The position numbers were made by a program, and so were the translations under genes. 64,000 nucleotides of DNA from Pseudomonadota bacterium (GTDB lineage Bacteria > Pseudomonadota > Gammaproteobacteria > Burkholderiales > Burkholderiaceae_C): positions 62,001-126,000 of the forward strand of contig JAIUOW010000002.1 of assembly GCA_020161775.1 (NCBI GenBank). The letters are read 5' to 3'. Below are positions 30,533 through 39,272 of this stretch, one piece after another. Positions within the stretch are counted from its first letter, which is position 1; every line of letters begins with the position of its first letter. The notes beneath the pieces are model-generated. The model was not told where the DNA came from, did not search any database, and worked only from the letters and a program-made list of their open reading frames with translations.

Positions 30533-32782
30533 ATGGGATCACTTTCCAAGCACTGGTCCCGGATCGCGGTCACCCTGATACCGCTGGTATTTGCGCTGCT
30601 GCACGCCAGCGGCGTGATGAAAATCGGTGTGCTCCAGCGACTGGATGACATCATTTATGACGCGCGCCTGCGAGCCACCATGCCCAAAACGCTGGATGAG
30701 CGCATCGTCATTGTCGATATTGACGAAAAAAGCCTGGCCGAAGTAGGCCGCTGGCCGTGGGGGCGCAACAAGCTGGCTGAGCTGGTGGATGACCTGTTTG
30801 AGCGCCAGAAGATCACCTTGCTGGGCTTTGACGTGGTGTTTGCCGAGGCCGACGAAAGCTCGGGCCTCAAGCGGTTGCGCCAGCTCGCGCAGAGCGAACT
30901 CAAGGACCAGGCGGGATTTGCCGAACGGTTGAACCAGCTGCAGGGCGTGCTGGACTATGACGCCGCGTTTGCCCGTTCGCTGGAGAAAAAGGCCGTGGTG
31001 CTGGGCTACTACTTCACCAGCGACCGCGACGGGCGCACCTCTGGCGCCCTGCCCGCGCCCGTGATGGAAAAAGACGGCCTGCAGGGCCGTCCGATCAAAT
31101 TCACCAGCTGGAATGGCTACGGCTCCAACATTGACCAGATTGCCAAGGCCGCACCCATGGCGGGTTTTTTCAATTCAATCACGGAAGGTGACGGTGTTGT
31201 CCGTTCCATCCCCCTGATTGCCGAATACAAGGGCCAGTACTACGAGTCGCTGTCCATGGCGATGTTCCGCATGCTGGTGGGGCTGCCTTCAGTGGCGCCG
31301 GGCTTCCCGCAGGAGCGGTTCATCAACCGGAGCTACCAGGGCCTGGAGAGCATCCTGCTCAAGCAGGGTGGCAAGACACTGGCGGTACCGGTGGATGACC
31401 GTGTTGCCACACTGGTCCCGTTCCGTGGGCCGGGCGGGGTGAATGGGGGCTCGTTCAAGTACATCTCCGCAGCTGATCTGCTGGCCAAGCGCATCCCGGC
31501 GGGTGCGCTCAAGGACAAGATCGTTTTGCTGGGGACGACGGCTCCCGGCCTGCTGGACCTTCGCGTCACACCGGTGGGCGAAACCTATCCTGGCGTGGAG
31601 ACGCATGCCAACGTGATTTCGGGCCTGCTGGATGGCAAGACCTTTGTGAAGCCGGACTATGCAGTGGGTTTTGAGGTCGTTGTGCTGCTGCTGGCGGGTA
31701 TTACGCTGGCCTTCACGCTGCCACTGCTGTCCGCCCCCCGCGCCGTGGCGGCCAGCGTGGCCGTCATCGGCGCTCTGGTGGCGCTCAATTTCTGGCTCTA
31801 TCTGGGCTCCGGCCTGGTGCTGCCGCTCGCGTCGGCGCTGGTCATGGCGCTGACGGCGTTTGCGTTGAACATGAGCTACGGCTACTTTGTGGAAAGCCGT
31901 TCCAAGCGCGAACTGGCCAACCTGTTCGGCACCTATGTCCCGCCCGAGTTGGTGGACGAAATGGTCAAGGATCCCGACAGCTACAGCATGAAGGCCACCA
32001 GCAAGGAACTGACGGTGATGTTCTGCGACATGCGCGGCTTCACCAAGATGTCCGAGAAGATGGAACCCACCCAACTGCAGGAGCTGCTCAACGGCGTGTT
32101 CAGCCGCTTGACTGACCTGATCCGGGCCAACCGCGGCACCATCGACAAGTACATGGGTGACTGCGTCATGGCTTTCTGGGGGGCGCCGGTGGACACGCCC
32201 AACCATGCCCATCTGGCCACCAAGACCGCCATGGAAATGGCCAACGCCATCCGCAAGGTCAATGAAGAGCATCGCGCCAAAGGCTTGCCCGAAATCGGCA
32301 TTGGCATCGGCCTGAACACCGGCACCATGTGCGTGGGCGATATGGGCTCGGACATCCGGCGCAGCTACACCGTGATCGGCGATTCCGTGAACCTCGGTTC
32401 CCGCCTGGAGGGGCTTTCCAAGGCTTATGGCGTGGACATCGTGGTGAGCGAATCCACCCGCAAGCTGGCCCCTGATTTTGCCTGGCAGGAGCTGGACAAG
32501 GTCCGTGTAAAGGGCAAGGAGCAGGCAGTTTCCATCTTCTGGCCCATGGCGCCGGCCGACCGCCTGGAGAAGCCTCATGCGGACGAACTCAAGGTCTGGG
32601 GCGCGCTGCTCAAGGCCTACCGGTCCCAGGACTGGGACCAGGCCGACGTGCATCTGCTGAACCTGCAGCGCATGAACGCCAAAAAATACCTTTACGAGCT
32701 GTACGCAGAACGTGTAGCCTCAATGAGGTTGTTGCCCTTTGATCCCGAGTGGGACGGTGCGACGAACTTTGAGACCAAGTGA
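30533..32782 (+). CDS. CHASE2-domain adenylate cyclase (class III)
   Basis: A 749-residue membrane cyclase. One N-terminal helix, a CHASE2 domain (ERIVIVDIDEKSLAEVGRWPWGRNKLAELVDDL), three helices near residues 375-450, and a class III catalytic domain near 490-670. Visible catalytic features are FCDMRGFTKMSE (metal Asp), TIDKYMGDCVMAFWG (second Asp, with Lys that specifies adenine) and YTVIGDSVNLGSRLE. I therefore predict cyclic AMP as product, though the second base-contact residue is Thr rather than Asp. It shares the CHASE2 plus three-helix design with the kinase at the head of the operon, so the two may sense the same signal. Confidence 0.92.
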   Translation: MGSLSKHWSRIAVTLIPLVFALLHASGVMKIGVLQRLDDIIYDARLRATMPKTLDERIVIVDIDEKSLAEVGRWPWGRNKLAELVDDLFERQKITLLGFDVVFAEADESSGLKRLRQLAQSELKDQAGFAERLNQLQGVLDYDAAFARSLEKKAVVLGYYFTSDRDGRTSGALPAPVMEKDGLQGRPIKFTSWNGYGSNIDQIAKAAPMAGFFNSITEGDGVVRSIPLIAEYKGQYYESLSMAMFRMLVGLPSVAPGFPQERFINRSYQGLESILLKQGGKTLAVPVDDRVATLVPFRGPGGVNGGSFKYISAADLLAKRIPAGALKDKIVLLGTTAPGLLDLRVTPVGETYPGVETHANVISGLLDGKTFVKPDYAVGFEVVVLLLAGITLAFTLPLLSAPRAVAASVAVIGALVALNFWLYLGSGLVLPLASALVMALTAFALNMSYGYFVESRSKRELANLFGTYVPPELVDEMVKDPDSYSMKATSKELTVMFCDMRGFTKMSEKMEPTQLQELLNGVFSRLTDLIRANRGTIDKYMGDCVMAFWGAPVDTPNHAHLATKTAMEMANAIRKVNEEHRAKGLPEIGIGIGLNTGTMCVGDMGSDIRRSYTVIGDSVNLGSRLEGLSKAYGVDIVVSESTRKLAPDFAWQELDKVRVKGKEQAVSIFWPMAPADRLEKPHADELKVWGALLKAYRSQDWDQADVHLLNLQRMNAKKYLYELYAERVASMRLLPFDPEWDGATNFETK

Positions 32783-32791
32783 GGTGCCAGG

Positions 32792-33583
32792 ATGAAGGTC
32801 AGGGTGTTGGGCTGCTCCGGTGCGATTGCCAAGGACTGCCGGACCACGTCTTTCCTGATTGACGATGACGTCCTCATCGACGCCGGCACGGGTGTGGGTG
32901 ATCTGGCACTGGAAGAAATGCGCGGCATCAACCATGTGTTGCTGACCCATTCGCACCTGGACCACGTGGCCGCGCTGCCGCTGATGATTGATGCCATTGC
33001 CTCGCAGCGCACCGCGCCTGTCAAGATCCATGCGCTTGCGGGCACCATCGCCGCGTTGAAGTCACACATCTTCAACAATGTGATCTGGCCGGATTTCAGC
33101 CGCATCCCCACACCCCAGGCGCCCTTCATCACTTTTCATGAAATCCAGGTCGGGCAGACGCTGGACTTCACCGGCAAGCGCATCGAAGTCCTGCCGGCGG
33201 TACACACCGTGCCTGCGGTGGGCTATGCGGTGACGGCGGGGCGCGGGTGCTGGATCTTCACGGGGGATACCGAGCGCAACCCGGCGTTCTGGCGCCGCAT
33301 CAACCAGATGAACGTGGCCGCGCTCATCATTGAAACTGCCTTCAGCAACCGCGAAAAGGAGCTGGCGCGGCGCAGCCTGCACCTGTCTCCGCTGGCGCTG
33401 GCCGAGGAGCTGGACTGCATCGACAAGGGCAAGTCGTTCCCCATCTACATCACCCACACCAAGCCGGCCGAGACCGAGCTGATCATGGCCGAGATCCAGA
33501 GGTTTGACCAGACACAGCCGTTTGGCCCGAACGTCACGCACGACATCCGGTGGCTGCGCGCGGGGCAGGAGTTTGACCTATGA
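32792..33583 (+). CDS. MBL-fold hydrolase, candidate class II cyclic-nucleotide phosphodiesterase
   Basis: A 263-residue metallo-beta-lactamase-fold enzyme. Metal ligands: LTHSHLDHVAALP, then HTVPAVGYAV, FTGDTERNP and a late THTKPAE. The opening RVLGCSGAIAKDCRTTSFLIDDDVLIDAGTGVGDL resembles class II cAMP phosphodiesterases. Its gene lies nine bases after an adenylate cyclase gene, which supports a role in breaking down the cyclase product; this is inference, and another MBL activity cannot be excluded. It overlaps the next gene by ATGA. Confidence 0.82.
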   Translation: MKVRVLGCSGAIAKDCRTTSFLIDDDVLIDAGTGVGDLALEEMRGINHVLLTHSHLDHVAALPLMIDAIASQRTAPVKIHALAGTIAALKSHIFNNVIWPDFSRIPTPQAPFITFHEIQVGQTLDFTGKRIEVLPAVHTVPAVGYAVTAGRGCWIFTGDTERNPAFWRRINQMNVAALIIETAFSNREKELARRSLHLSPLALAEELDCIDKGKSFPIYITHTKPAETELIMAEIQRFDQTQPFGPNVTHDIRWLRAGQEFDL

Positions 33584-35997
33584 GCGCGGTCCTCAAGCCC
33601 GCTGGCGAGAAAGACTCCGAACAGGCTTTCTATGACTCGCAGATGCTGCCGCCGGACAAGCGCGGCGTATCTTTCGAGGCCCTGTTTTTCAGGCAGCTGC
33701 AGCATGTCACCACCCGCATCCACGAAACCGAAAACGTGGACCAGATCATGCTGGAGGTCAGCCAGGACATCTGCAAGCTGCTGAACGCGGACCGGCTGAC
33801 GCTGTACGCGGTGAATGACGACCGCACGGCCATCGTCTCCAAGATCAAGACGGGGCTGAACACCAGCCGCGACCTCAAGCTGCCCATCAGCGCCCAGAGC
33901 ATCGCGGGTTACGTGGCGTTCTCCAAGCAGCCCGTGAACATCGCCGACGTCTATGACGACGACGCGCTCAAGCGCGTTCATCCCACGCTGAGCTTCCTCA
34001 AGGAAGTGGACAAGCGCTCGGGCTACCGCACGAAACAGATGCTGGTGGTGCCCATTCTGGATGGCGAGGCGCTGCATGGCGTGCTGCAGGTCATCAACAA
34101 CAAGAGCGACCAGCCGTTTGGCGAACTGGAAGTGGAGGGCGCGGCGCAGCTGTGCAAGACGCTGGCCACCGCCATCCGCCAGCGCATGCAGAAGGCCGAG
34201 GAAGGCTCGCGGCGCAAGGCCACCAAGTACGACGGCCTGGTGACCGACGGTGTGCTGACGGCCGACGAACTGCAGCAGTGCATCCAGAGTGCGCGCGAAG
34301 AGGCCAAGCCGGTCGAGCACATGCTCATGGCGCAATTCCAGATCCGTCCGGCGCAGATCGGGCCGTCGCTGGCGAAATTCTTTGGCGTGCCCTACGAGCC
34401 GTTCAACAGCGGACGCATCCGTTCGGAGATGCTGCACGGCCCGCTCAAGCGCGACTTCCTGGTGGAGCAGGGCTGGATTCCGCTGGAGGAGTCGCCCGAA
34501 GGCCTGGTGGTGATGTGCGTGGACCCGGAGGCCGTGCGTGGTTCGCGTATCGTGCCGCAGGTGTTCCCCCGCCAGTCGAAGTTTGCGTACAAGGTAACGA
34601 CGCAAACCGAATTTGAAGAGACACTCAGCCAGCTCTACGGCGCCGGGGCCGAAGGCGGCACGATCGACGAATTGCTGGCTGACCTGAGCGCCCCAATTGA
34701 CGATGAAGGCGGCGATGATTCATCGCTGGAGTCCGCCGCGGCTGACAACGAACTGGTGAAGTTCGTGAACAAGGTCATCATCGATGCCTACAACCTCAAG
34801 GCATCGGACATCCACATCGAGCCGCTGCCTGGCAAGGCCAAGACTGGCATCCGCCTGCGCATTGACGGCAGCCTGCAGCCTTACATAGAGGTGCCGTCGC
34901 ATTTCCGCCAGGCCTTGGTCACGCGCCTGAAGATCATGTGCGACCTCGATATTTCCGAGAAGCGCAAGCCGCAGGACGGCAAGATCAAGTTCAAGAAATT
35001 CGGTCCGCTGGACATCGAGCTGCGCGTGGCCACCATCCCGTCGGCGGGCGGCGTCGAAGACATCGTCATGCGTATCCTGGCTGCGGGCGAGCCTATCCCG
35101 CTGGAAAAGCTGGGCCTGACGCCACACAACCGGGACCGTGTGGAAAAGACCGTGAGCAAGCCCTATGGCCTGTTCTATGTATGCGGCCCGACAGGCTCGG
35201 GCAAAACCACGACGCTGCACTCCATCCTCAAGTTCCTCAACACGCCCGACACCAAGATCTGGACGGCCGAGGACCCGGTGGAAATCACGCAGAAGGGCTT
35301 GCGCCAGGTGCAGGTCAACAAGAAGGCTGGTATCGACTTCGCGTTGGTCATGCGCGCCTTCCTGCGGGCCGACCCGGACATCATCATGGTGGGTGAGTCG
35401 CGCGACAAGGAAACCGTGTCCATGGGCGTGGAAGCGTCGCTTACCGGTCACCTGGTGTTCTCGACCCTGCACACCAATTCCGCGCCGGAATCCATCACTC
35501 GCCTGCTTGATATGGGCATGGACCCGTTCAACTTCGCGGACGCGTTGCTGGGCATCCTGGCGCAGCGCCTGGCCAAACGGCTGTGCGACTGCAAGCAGGA
35601 CTACACGCCCGACGGCGAGGAAATCAAGACCTTCGTCGCCGAGTATGCCGAGGATCTGCGGCACACAGCCGCCTGGAAAGCCGACTATGCCGGCGAGGCC
35701 AAGAAGCTGTACGAATCCTGGGTCAAGACTTACGGCGACAACGGCAAGCTCAAGTTCTACAGACCCGTGGGGTGCGACAAATGCGGCAAGTCGGGCTACA
35801 AGGGGCGCGTGGGCCTGCACGAACTGCTGATCGCAGATGACGACGTGAAAAAGCTGATCCAGGAGCGGGCCCGGGTGGCCGAACTGTTCGTCTGCGCCGT
35901 GGGTGGAGGCATGCGCACCCTCAAGATGGACGGCATGGAAAAGATCATGATGGGGCTGACGGACTTGAAGCAGGTGAGGTCGGTTTGTATCAAGTAG
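33580..35997 (+). CDS. GspE/PilB-family secretion or pilus ATPase with N-terminal GAF domain
   Basis: An 805-residue motor ATPase. Residues ~35-190 form a GAF domain (TENVDQIMLEVSQDICKLLNADRLTLYAVNDD... LHGVLQVINNKSDQPFGELE), then a GspE N2-like region. The catalytic domain has Walker A GPTGSGKTT near 537, the Asp and His boxes (IMVGESRDKETVSM, GHLVFSTLHTNSAPESITRL) and the four-cysteine zinc site (CDC ... CDKC). It closes the kinase/cyclase operon and overlaps the phosphodiesterase gene by four bases. No inner-membrane platform or pilin is encoded beside it, so it may act with the pilus genes elsewhere. The GAF domain could bind a small ligand; which one is unknown. Confidence 0.93.
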   Translation: MSAVLKPAGEKDSEQAFYDSQMLPPDKRGVSFEALFFRQLQHVTTRIHETENVDQIMLEVSQDICKLLNADRLTLYAVNDDRTAIVSKIKTGLNTSRDLKLPISAQSIAGYVAFSKQPVNIADVYDDDALKRVHPTLSFLKEVDKRSGYRTKQMLVVPILDGEALHGVLQVINNKSDQPFGELEVEGAAQLCKTLATAIRQRMQKAEEGSRRKATKYDGLVTDGVLTADELQQCIQSAREEAKPVEHMLMAQFQIRPAQIGPSLAKFFGVPYEPFNSGRIRSEMLHGPLKRDFLVEQGWIPLEESPEGLVVMCVDPEAVRGSRIVPQVFPRQSKFAYKVTTQTEFEETLSQLYGAGAEGGTIDELLADLSAPIDDEGGDDSSLESAAADNELVKFVNKVIIDAYNLKASDIHIEPLPGKAKTGIRLRIDGSLQPYIEVPSHFRQALVTRLKIMCDLDISEKRKPQDGKIKFKKFGPLDIELRVATIPSAGGVEDIVMRILAAGEPIPLEKLGLTPHNRDRVEKTVSKPYGLFYVCGPTGSGKTTTLHSILKFLNTPDTKIWTAEDPVEITQKGLRQVQVNKKAGIDFALVMRAFLRADPDIIMVGESRDKETVSMGVEASLTGHLVFSTLHTNSAPESITRLLDMGMDPFNFADALLGILAQRLAKRLCDCKQDYTPDGEEIKTFVAEYAEDLRHTAAWKADYAGEAKKLYESWVKTYGDNGKLKFYRPVGCDKCGKSGYKGRVGLHELLIADDDVKKLIQERARVAELFVCAVGGGMRTLKMDGMEKIMMGLTDLKQVRSVCIK

Positions 35998-36034
35998 AGT
36001 CAAGCGGTAACGAGCTTGGCCGTTGAAGTTTTAA

Positions 36035-38287
36035 ATGCTCCGAAATTTAATACTCCGATTAAAGGGCGGAAGGACCGGCCCCCGATTAGAAGCGGATATA
36101 CGACAGCTAATTCAAGAAAATCATTTAGAGGAAGCTGAAGGTGCCATAGCGTACTTGCCAGAGCACTTGGCCGACAGGCACGCAATTGGCGCTTGCTTGA
36201 AAGCAGAAATTGCTTACCGACGCATAGACGACGCGACGGCAGAAGCACTGTATCTAGAAGTTTTGGCAGAAATGCCAGGTTTTCCGGAAGCACATTACGG
36301 TCTATCGCTGATCAAACTGGAGCAAGGCGATCTAGAAGCTGCCGTCCGACATGCTCAGTTTGCGGACTCGGCACGACCGTTTCAAGGAAGATATCTATCG
36401 CAACTGGGGCTTTGTCACTTAAGGTTGAAGAACTTCGCGATGGCGGAAACGGCGCTTAGAACTGCCTTGGGCCACTCTCCAAATGATAAAACTTGCTGGA
36501 ATAACTTGGGGATTGTTTTGGTTGCCAAGTCCGAGCCGTCGGAGGCCAGGCAATGCTTTTTTAAAGCGGTGGCGCTGGATGCGCAGTTCGAGAACGCCAA
36601 GCAAAACCTGGCCTTGCTTGACGCGGAAGATCTCAGTACACAGAGTAAGCTGAGACATTCGGGGGTCTCGATGTCTTCCGGTTCGGAGCAGGCGTGGGAG
36701 CGGGAGTGGCGTGACGTACTGCATCAGCACAAAGAGGGGCTTTTTGATGAGGCAGCAATGGCTGCTGAAAACCTTCTCGTGAAATGGCCCGATGAGCCGC
36801 GCTTGGCGGTCTTCGTTGCCCAACTGAGCTCGTCTCAAGGCGACATCGGTGGCGCTATCAATCTCCTCGAGGCGGCGCTGTTAGGCAGCCCTGAGAGTGT
36901 TGAGTTGCTGATCGGGCTCGGGCAGGCCTGTAACGCGGCGCAACGACCAGCAGAAGGGGAGCAATACCTTCGAAGGGCGATCGGTGTGGCGGGCGACAGC
37001 GCTGAGGTAATGGTGGCACTAGGAGAGTCACTTCAGGCCCAGCAGCGCTATTCGGAAGCGGCTGCTGCGTTCCAGACAGCTTTGGATAAGTCCGAGCCGG
37101 ATTCCGGTGTCATTTTGCAGAAGCTCGCAGGCGCGCTGGTGATGGCGTGTGACTACACGGCTGCATTGGAGGTGCATCAAAGGCTCATTGCAATTTATGG
37201 CGAAGAGAACCATCCTGCTGCGGCCAGTTTGAGTCTGTGCCTGAGCTTCCAGGGACAATTTGACAAGGCGGGCAAGATAATCGACAGGCTGCTTGAGAGC
37301 AGCCCCAATGATCCCGGCCTGCGGATGCAGCGATCACAAAAACACCTACTTCATGAAGAGTATTCTCAAGGCTGGGAAGACTATCGGTTCAGAGGTCTTA
37401 GCAATACGAAGCATTTTCGCGTACTACCGATTCCTGAGTGGAAGGGAGAGGCCTTGAATGGGCGGGCGATAGTTGTTCTGGCCGAGCAAGGGCTCGGTGA
37501 TCAGATCATGTTCGCCTCTTGCCTTCCAGACTTGTTGGCGCTGAAACCGAAGAAAGTTTTTGTTGAGGCCATGTATCGGGTAGCCCCAACGTTGGCGCGA
37601 TCTTTTCCAGATTGCGAAGTCATTTCGACGAAGCAGAATCGAGAGTTGGATTGGCTAACCGAACTGAGCGGCGCGGATTGCTACGTACCTCTTGCCGATC
37701 TTCCCCGTTACTTCCGGCAGACTCGACACAGTTTTCCTGCAAATTCATACCTTAAGGCCGACCCGGCGCGCACAGAATACTGGCGAACCGAACTGGCACG
37801 CGTTGGGGCGGCGCCTTACATAGGCATTACTTGGAAGGGCGGCACGCCGCTGACAAGGGCGCCGGTGCGTAGCCTAGATCTGCCGAAGCTTGCTCCGCTG
37901 CTGAACAATATGTCAGCAACATGGATCAATCTGCAGTACGGAAGAGTTGATGAAGAAATAGACGCCGCAAGAAATCAAAATCTTGCAATCAGTCATTGGC
38001 CGGAAGCCATCGCCGATCTAGATGAGTTTTCTGCATTGATCTGCGCACTCGATGGAGTTGTCACGGCGTGCAACACGACCGTTCATTATGCAGGAGCGCT
38101 GGGCAAACCTGTATGCGTGCTGGCACCGAAAATACCGGAGTGGAGGTATGGACTTTTCTATCGAATGATGCCGTGGTACCCGGACGTATCCGTTTTGCGC
38201 CAAGCTGCCTCAGGCGATTGGAGTTCTGTTATCGACGGAGCGGGAGATTGGATGCGGGCAAAATTTGTCAACCCCAGTGGCCCTTGA
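36035..38287 (+). CDS. TPR protein with C-terminal glycosyltransferase-like domain
   Basis: A 750-residue protein. Residues 1-~440 are TPR units (LEEAEGAIAYLPEHLADRHAIGACL, AMAETALRTALGHSPNDKTCWNNLGI, YSEAAAAFQTALDK). The C-terminal ~300 residues look like a GT-B glycosyltransferase of the heptosyltransferase/OGT-like type (VVLAEQGLGDQIMFASCLPDL; IGITWKGG; DGVVTACNTTVHYAGALGKPVCVLAP). Similar TPR-GT proteins glycosylate flagellins or pilins or assemble surface glycans. Codon and base composition are clearly AT-richer than the genes before 36000. It lies directly upstream of pilA, so pilin is the obvious candidate substrate. No good ribosome site is seen before the ATG. Confidence 0.82.
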   Translation: MLRNLILRLKGGRTGPRLEADIRQLIQENHLEEAEGAIAYLPEHLADRHAIGACLKAEIAYRRIDDATAEALYLEVLAEMPGFPEAHYGLSLIKLEQGDLEAAVRHAQFADSARPFQGRYLSQLGLCHLRLKNFAMAETALRTALGHSPNDKTCWNNLGIVLVAKSEPSEARQCFFKAVALDAQFENAKQNLALLDAEDLSTQSKLRHSGVSMSSGSEQAWEREWRDVLHQHKEGLFDEAAMAAENLLVKWPDEPRLAVFVAQLSSSQGDIGGAINLLEAALLGSPESVELLIGLGQACNAAQRPAEGEQYLRRAIGVAGDSAEVMVALGESLQAQQRYSEAAAAFQTALDKSEPDSGVILQKLAGALVMACDYTAALEVHQRLIAIYGEENHPAAASLSLCLSFQGQFDKAGKIIDRLLESSPNDPGLRMQRSQKHLLHEEYSQGWEDYRFRGLSNTKHFRVLPIPEWKGEALNGRAIVVLAEQGLGDQIMFASCLPDLLALKPKKVFVEAMYRVAPTLARSFPDCEVISTKQNRELDWLTELSGADCYVPLADLPRYFRQTRHSFPANSYLKADPARTEYWRTELARVGAAPYIGITWKGGTPLTRAPVRSLDLPKLAPLLNNMSATWINLQYGRVDEEIDAARNQNLAISHWPEAIADLDEFSALICALDGVVTACNTTVHYAGALGKPVCVLAPKIPEWRYGLFYRMMPWYPDVSVLRQAASGDWSSVIDGAGDWMRAKFVNPSGP

Positions 38288-38294
38288 CAAATTT
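38261..38294 (+). repeat. Inverted repeat across the end of the TPR-glycosyltransferase gene
   Basis: AAATTTGTCAA (38261-38271) pairs with TTGACAAATTT (38284-38294) around the stop codon region. The right arm is itself part of the 12-bp palindrome GACAAATTTGTC (38286-38297). It may be a terminator-like hairpin or an operator in front of pilA. Confidence 0.5.
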
Positions 38295-38349
38295 GTCGCA
38301 TGATGAGGCGTTGATGTATTGCATCCTAGCGATAAGACGCCTATTTTGG

Positions 38350-38366
38350 CCGGCTTAAAATTTGCT
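38350..38366 (+). promoter_or_regulatory. Sigma-54-like promoter of pilA
   Basis: CCGGCTTAAAATTTGCT has GG at 38352-38353 and GC at 38364-38365, exactly ten bases apart. The CGGC and TTTGCT elements are close to the -24/-12 consensus. It lies about 43 bases before the pilA start. PilA genes in many proteobacteria are driven by RpoN with PilR. Confidence 0.6.
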
Positions 38367-38408
38367 TCTGTATGGGCGCGGCAATAGGCCGTTTCCTAGG
38401 AGTACGTA

Positions 38409-38819
38409 ATGAAAAGTTTGCAGAGGGGCTTCACCCTGATCGAATTAATGATTGTTGTCGCAATCATCGGCATTTTGGCGGCTGTTGCACTGCCCGCTTA
38501 CCAAGACTACACCGTTCGGGCGCGCGTTTCGGAGTTGATGCTCGCGGCGTCATCCGCGCGCACAGCTGTCACGGAGTTGTGCCAGCAACAAAATAGCTGT
38601 GCAAGCATCGGCGGCATCACAATCAACACGTCCAAATTTGTTGCCGGCGGAACGGTGTCTAGTGTGGGACTCATTGAGGTGAGCGCGACGGCCGCGTTGG
38701 GCGCCGGTAGCACCGGCTTCCAAGTCTCTCTAGCTCCTAGTTGGACCGGATCAACCGTGAACTGGACGTGTAACACTTCCAACTCGAAGTATGCCCCGGC
38801 ATCTTGCCGAGGCGCTTAA
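38409..38819 (+). CDS. pilA: Type IV major pilin (PilA-like)
   Basis: A 136-residue type IVa prepilin. The leader MKSLQRG is cleaved before F8; the mature N-terminus [27 protein letters not shown] is canonical, with Glu at mature position 5. Two cysteine pairs (ELCQQQNSC and TWTCNTS...ASC-type near the C-terminus) suggest two small disulfide loops. The C-terminal region is rich in Ser and Thr, possible O-glycosylation sites given the neighbouring PglL-like transferase. Ribosome site TAGGAGTACGTA. A terminator-like hairpin follows. Confidence 0.95.
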   Translation: MKSLQRGFTLIELMIVVAIIGILAAVALPAYQDYTVRARVSELMLAASSARTAVTELCQQQNSCASIGGITINTSKFVAGGTVSSVGLIEVSATAALGAGSTGFQVSLAPSWTGSTVNWTCNTSNSKYAPASCRGA

Positions 38820-38832
38820 GACGTTTTGAATC

Positions 38833-38854
38833 GAAGGGGCTTAGCCGCCCCTTC
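38833..38854 (+). terminator. Candidate pilA terminator hairpin
   Basis: GAAGGGGC and GCCCCTTC form a perfect 8-bp stem with loop TTAGCC, 13 bases after the pilA stop. There is no long T run, but placement and stem strength fit a terminator. Confidence 0.6.
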
Positions 38855-38870
38855 TCGACTATCGCCGTAC

Positions 38871-39233
38871 ATGTTCAGCTTTTCTCGCGGTTCCCGGGTT
38901 TCAGCCTTCGCTGCTGGCCTTGCATTAAGTCTTTCCAAGCGATATCCGCCATCTATTGATACGCAGTCTGACAAGCGGCCATCAGTCAACAGACTGACCC
39001 GTATCATGGAAGAAACTTGCGCGAGGGCGGTTGAATATCAGCGGGAACACAAGCTTGGCTGGTTTTCCAAGGCGAGGCTGGTCAACGCTTTCAGATGGGA
39101 ACTGGCCGAGCGCGGGTATACCAAAGAGTTCGTGGATTTGGCGACTGAAGCGTTGGTGGTCAGTCTGACGAAGTCGAAGGAAGACAAGGCCGCAACCACC
39201 CCATCCTCAGGCGGTGGCAATCCAAATTTATGA
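38871..39233 (+). CDS. Small hypothetical protein
   Basis: An open frame of 120 residues from ATG 38871; a later ATG at 39006 would give 75 residues. I do not recognise the family. The C-terminal part (EETCARAVEYQREHKLGWFSKARLVNAFRWELAERGYTKEFVDLATEALVVSL) is charged and predicted helical and looks like real protein; the tail is low-complexity (TTPSSGGGNPNL). It lies downstream of pilA beyond the hairpin and has no clear ribosome site. It might be a helical DNA- or protein-binding domain, but no function is claimed. Confidence 0.5.
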   Translation: MFSFSRGSRVSAFAAGLALSLSKRYPPSIDTQSDKRPSVNRLTRIMEETCARAVEYQREHKLGWFSKARLVNAFRWELAERGYTKEFVDLATEALVVSLTKSKEDKAATTPSSGGGNPNL

Positions 39234-39272
39234 CCCGCTAGTGGCTGCGGCAATCGCGGTGCGCAACAGCGA

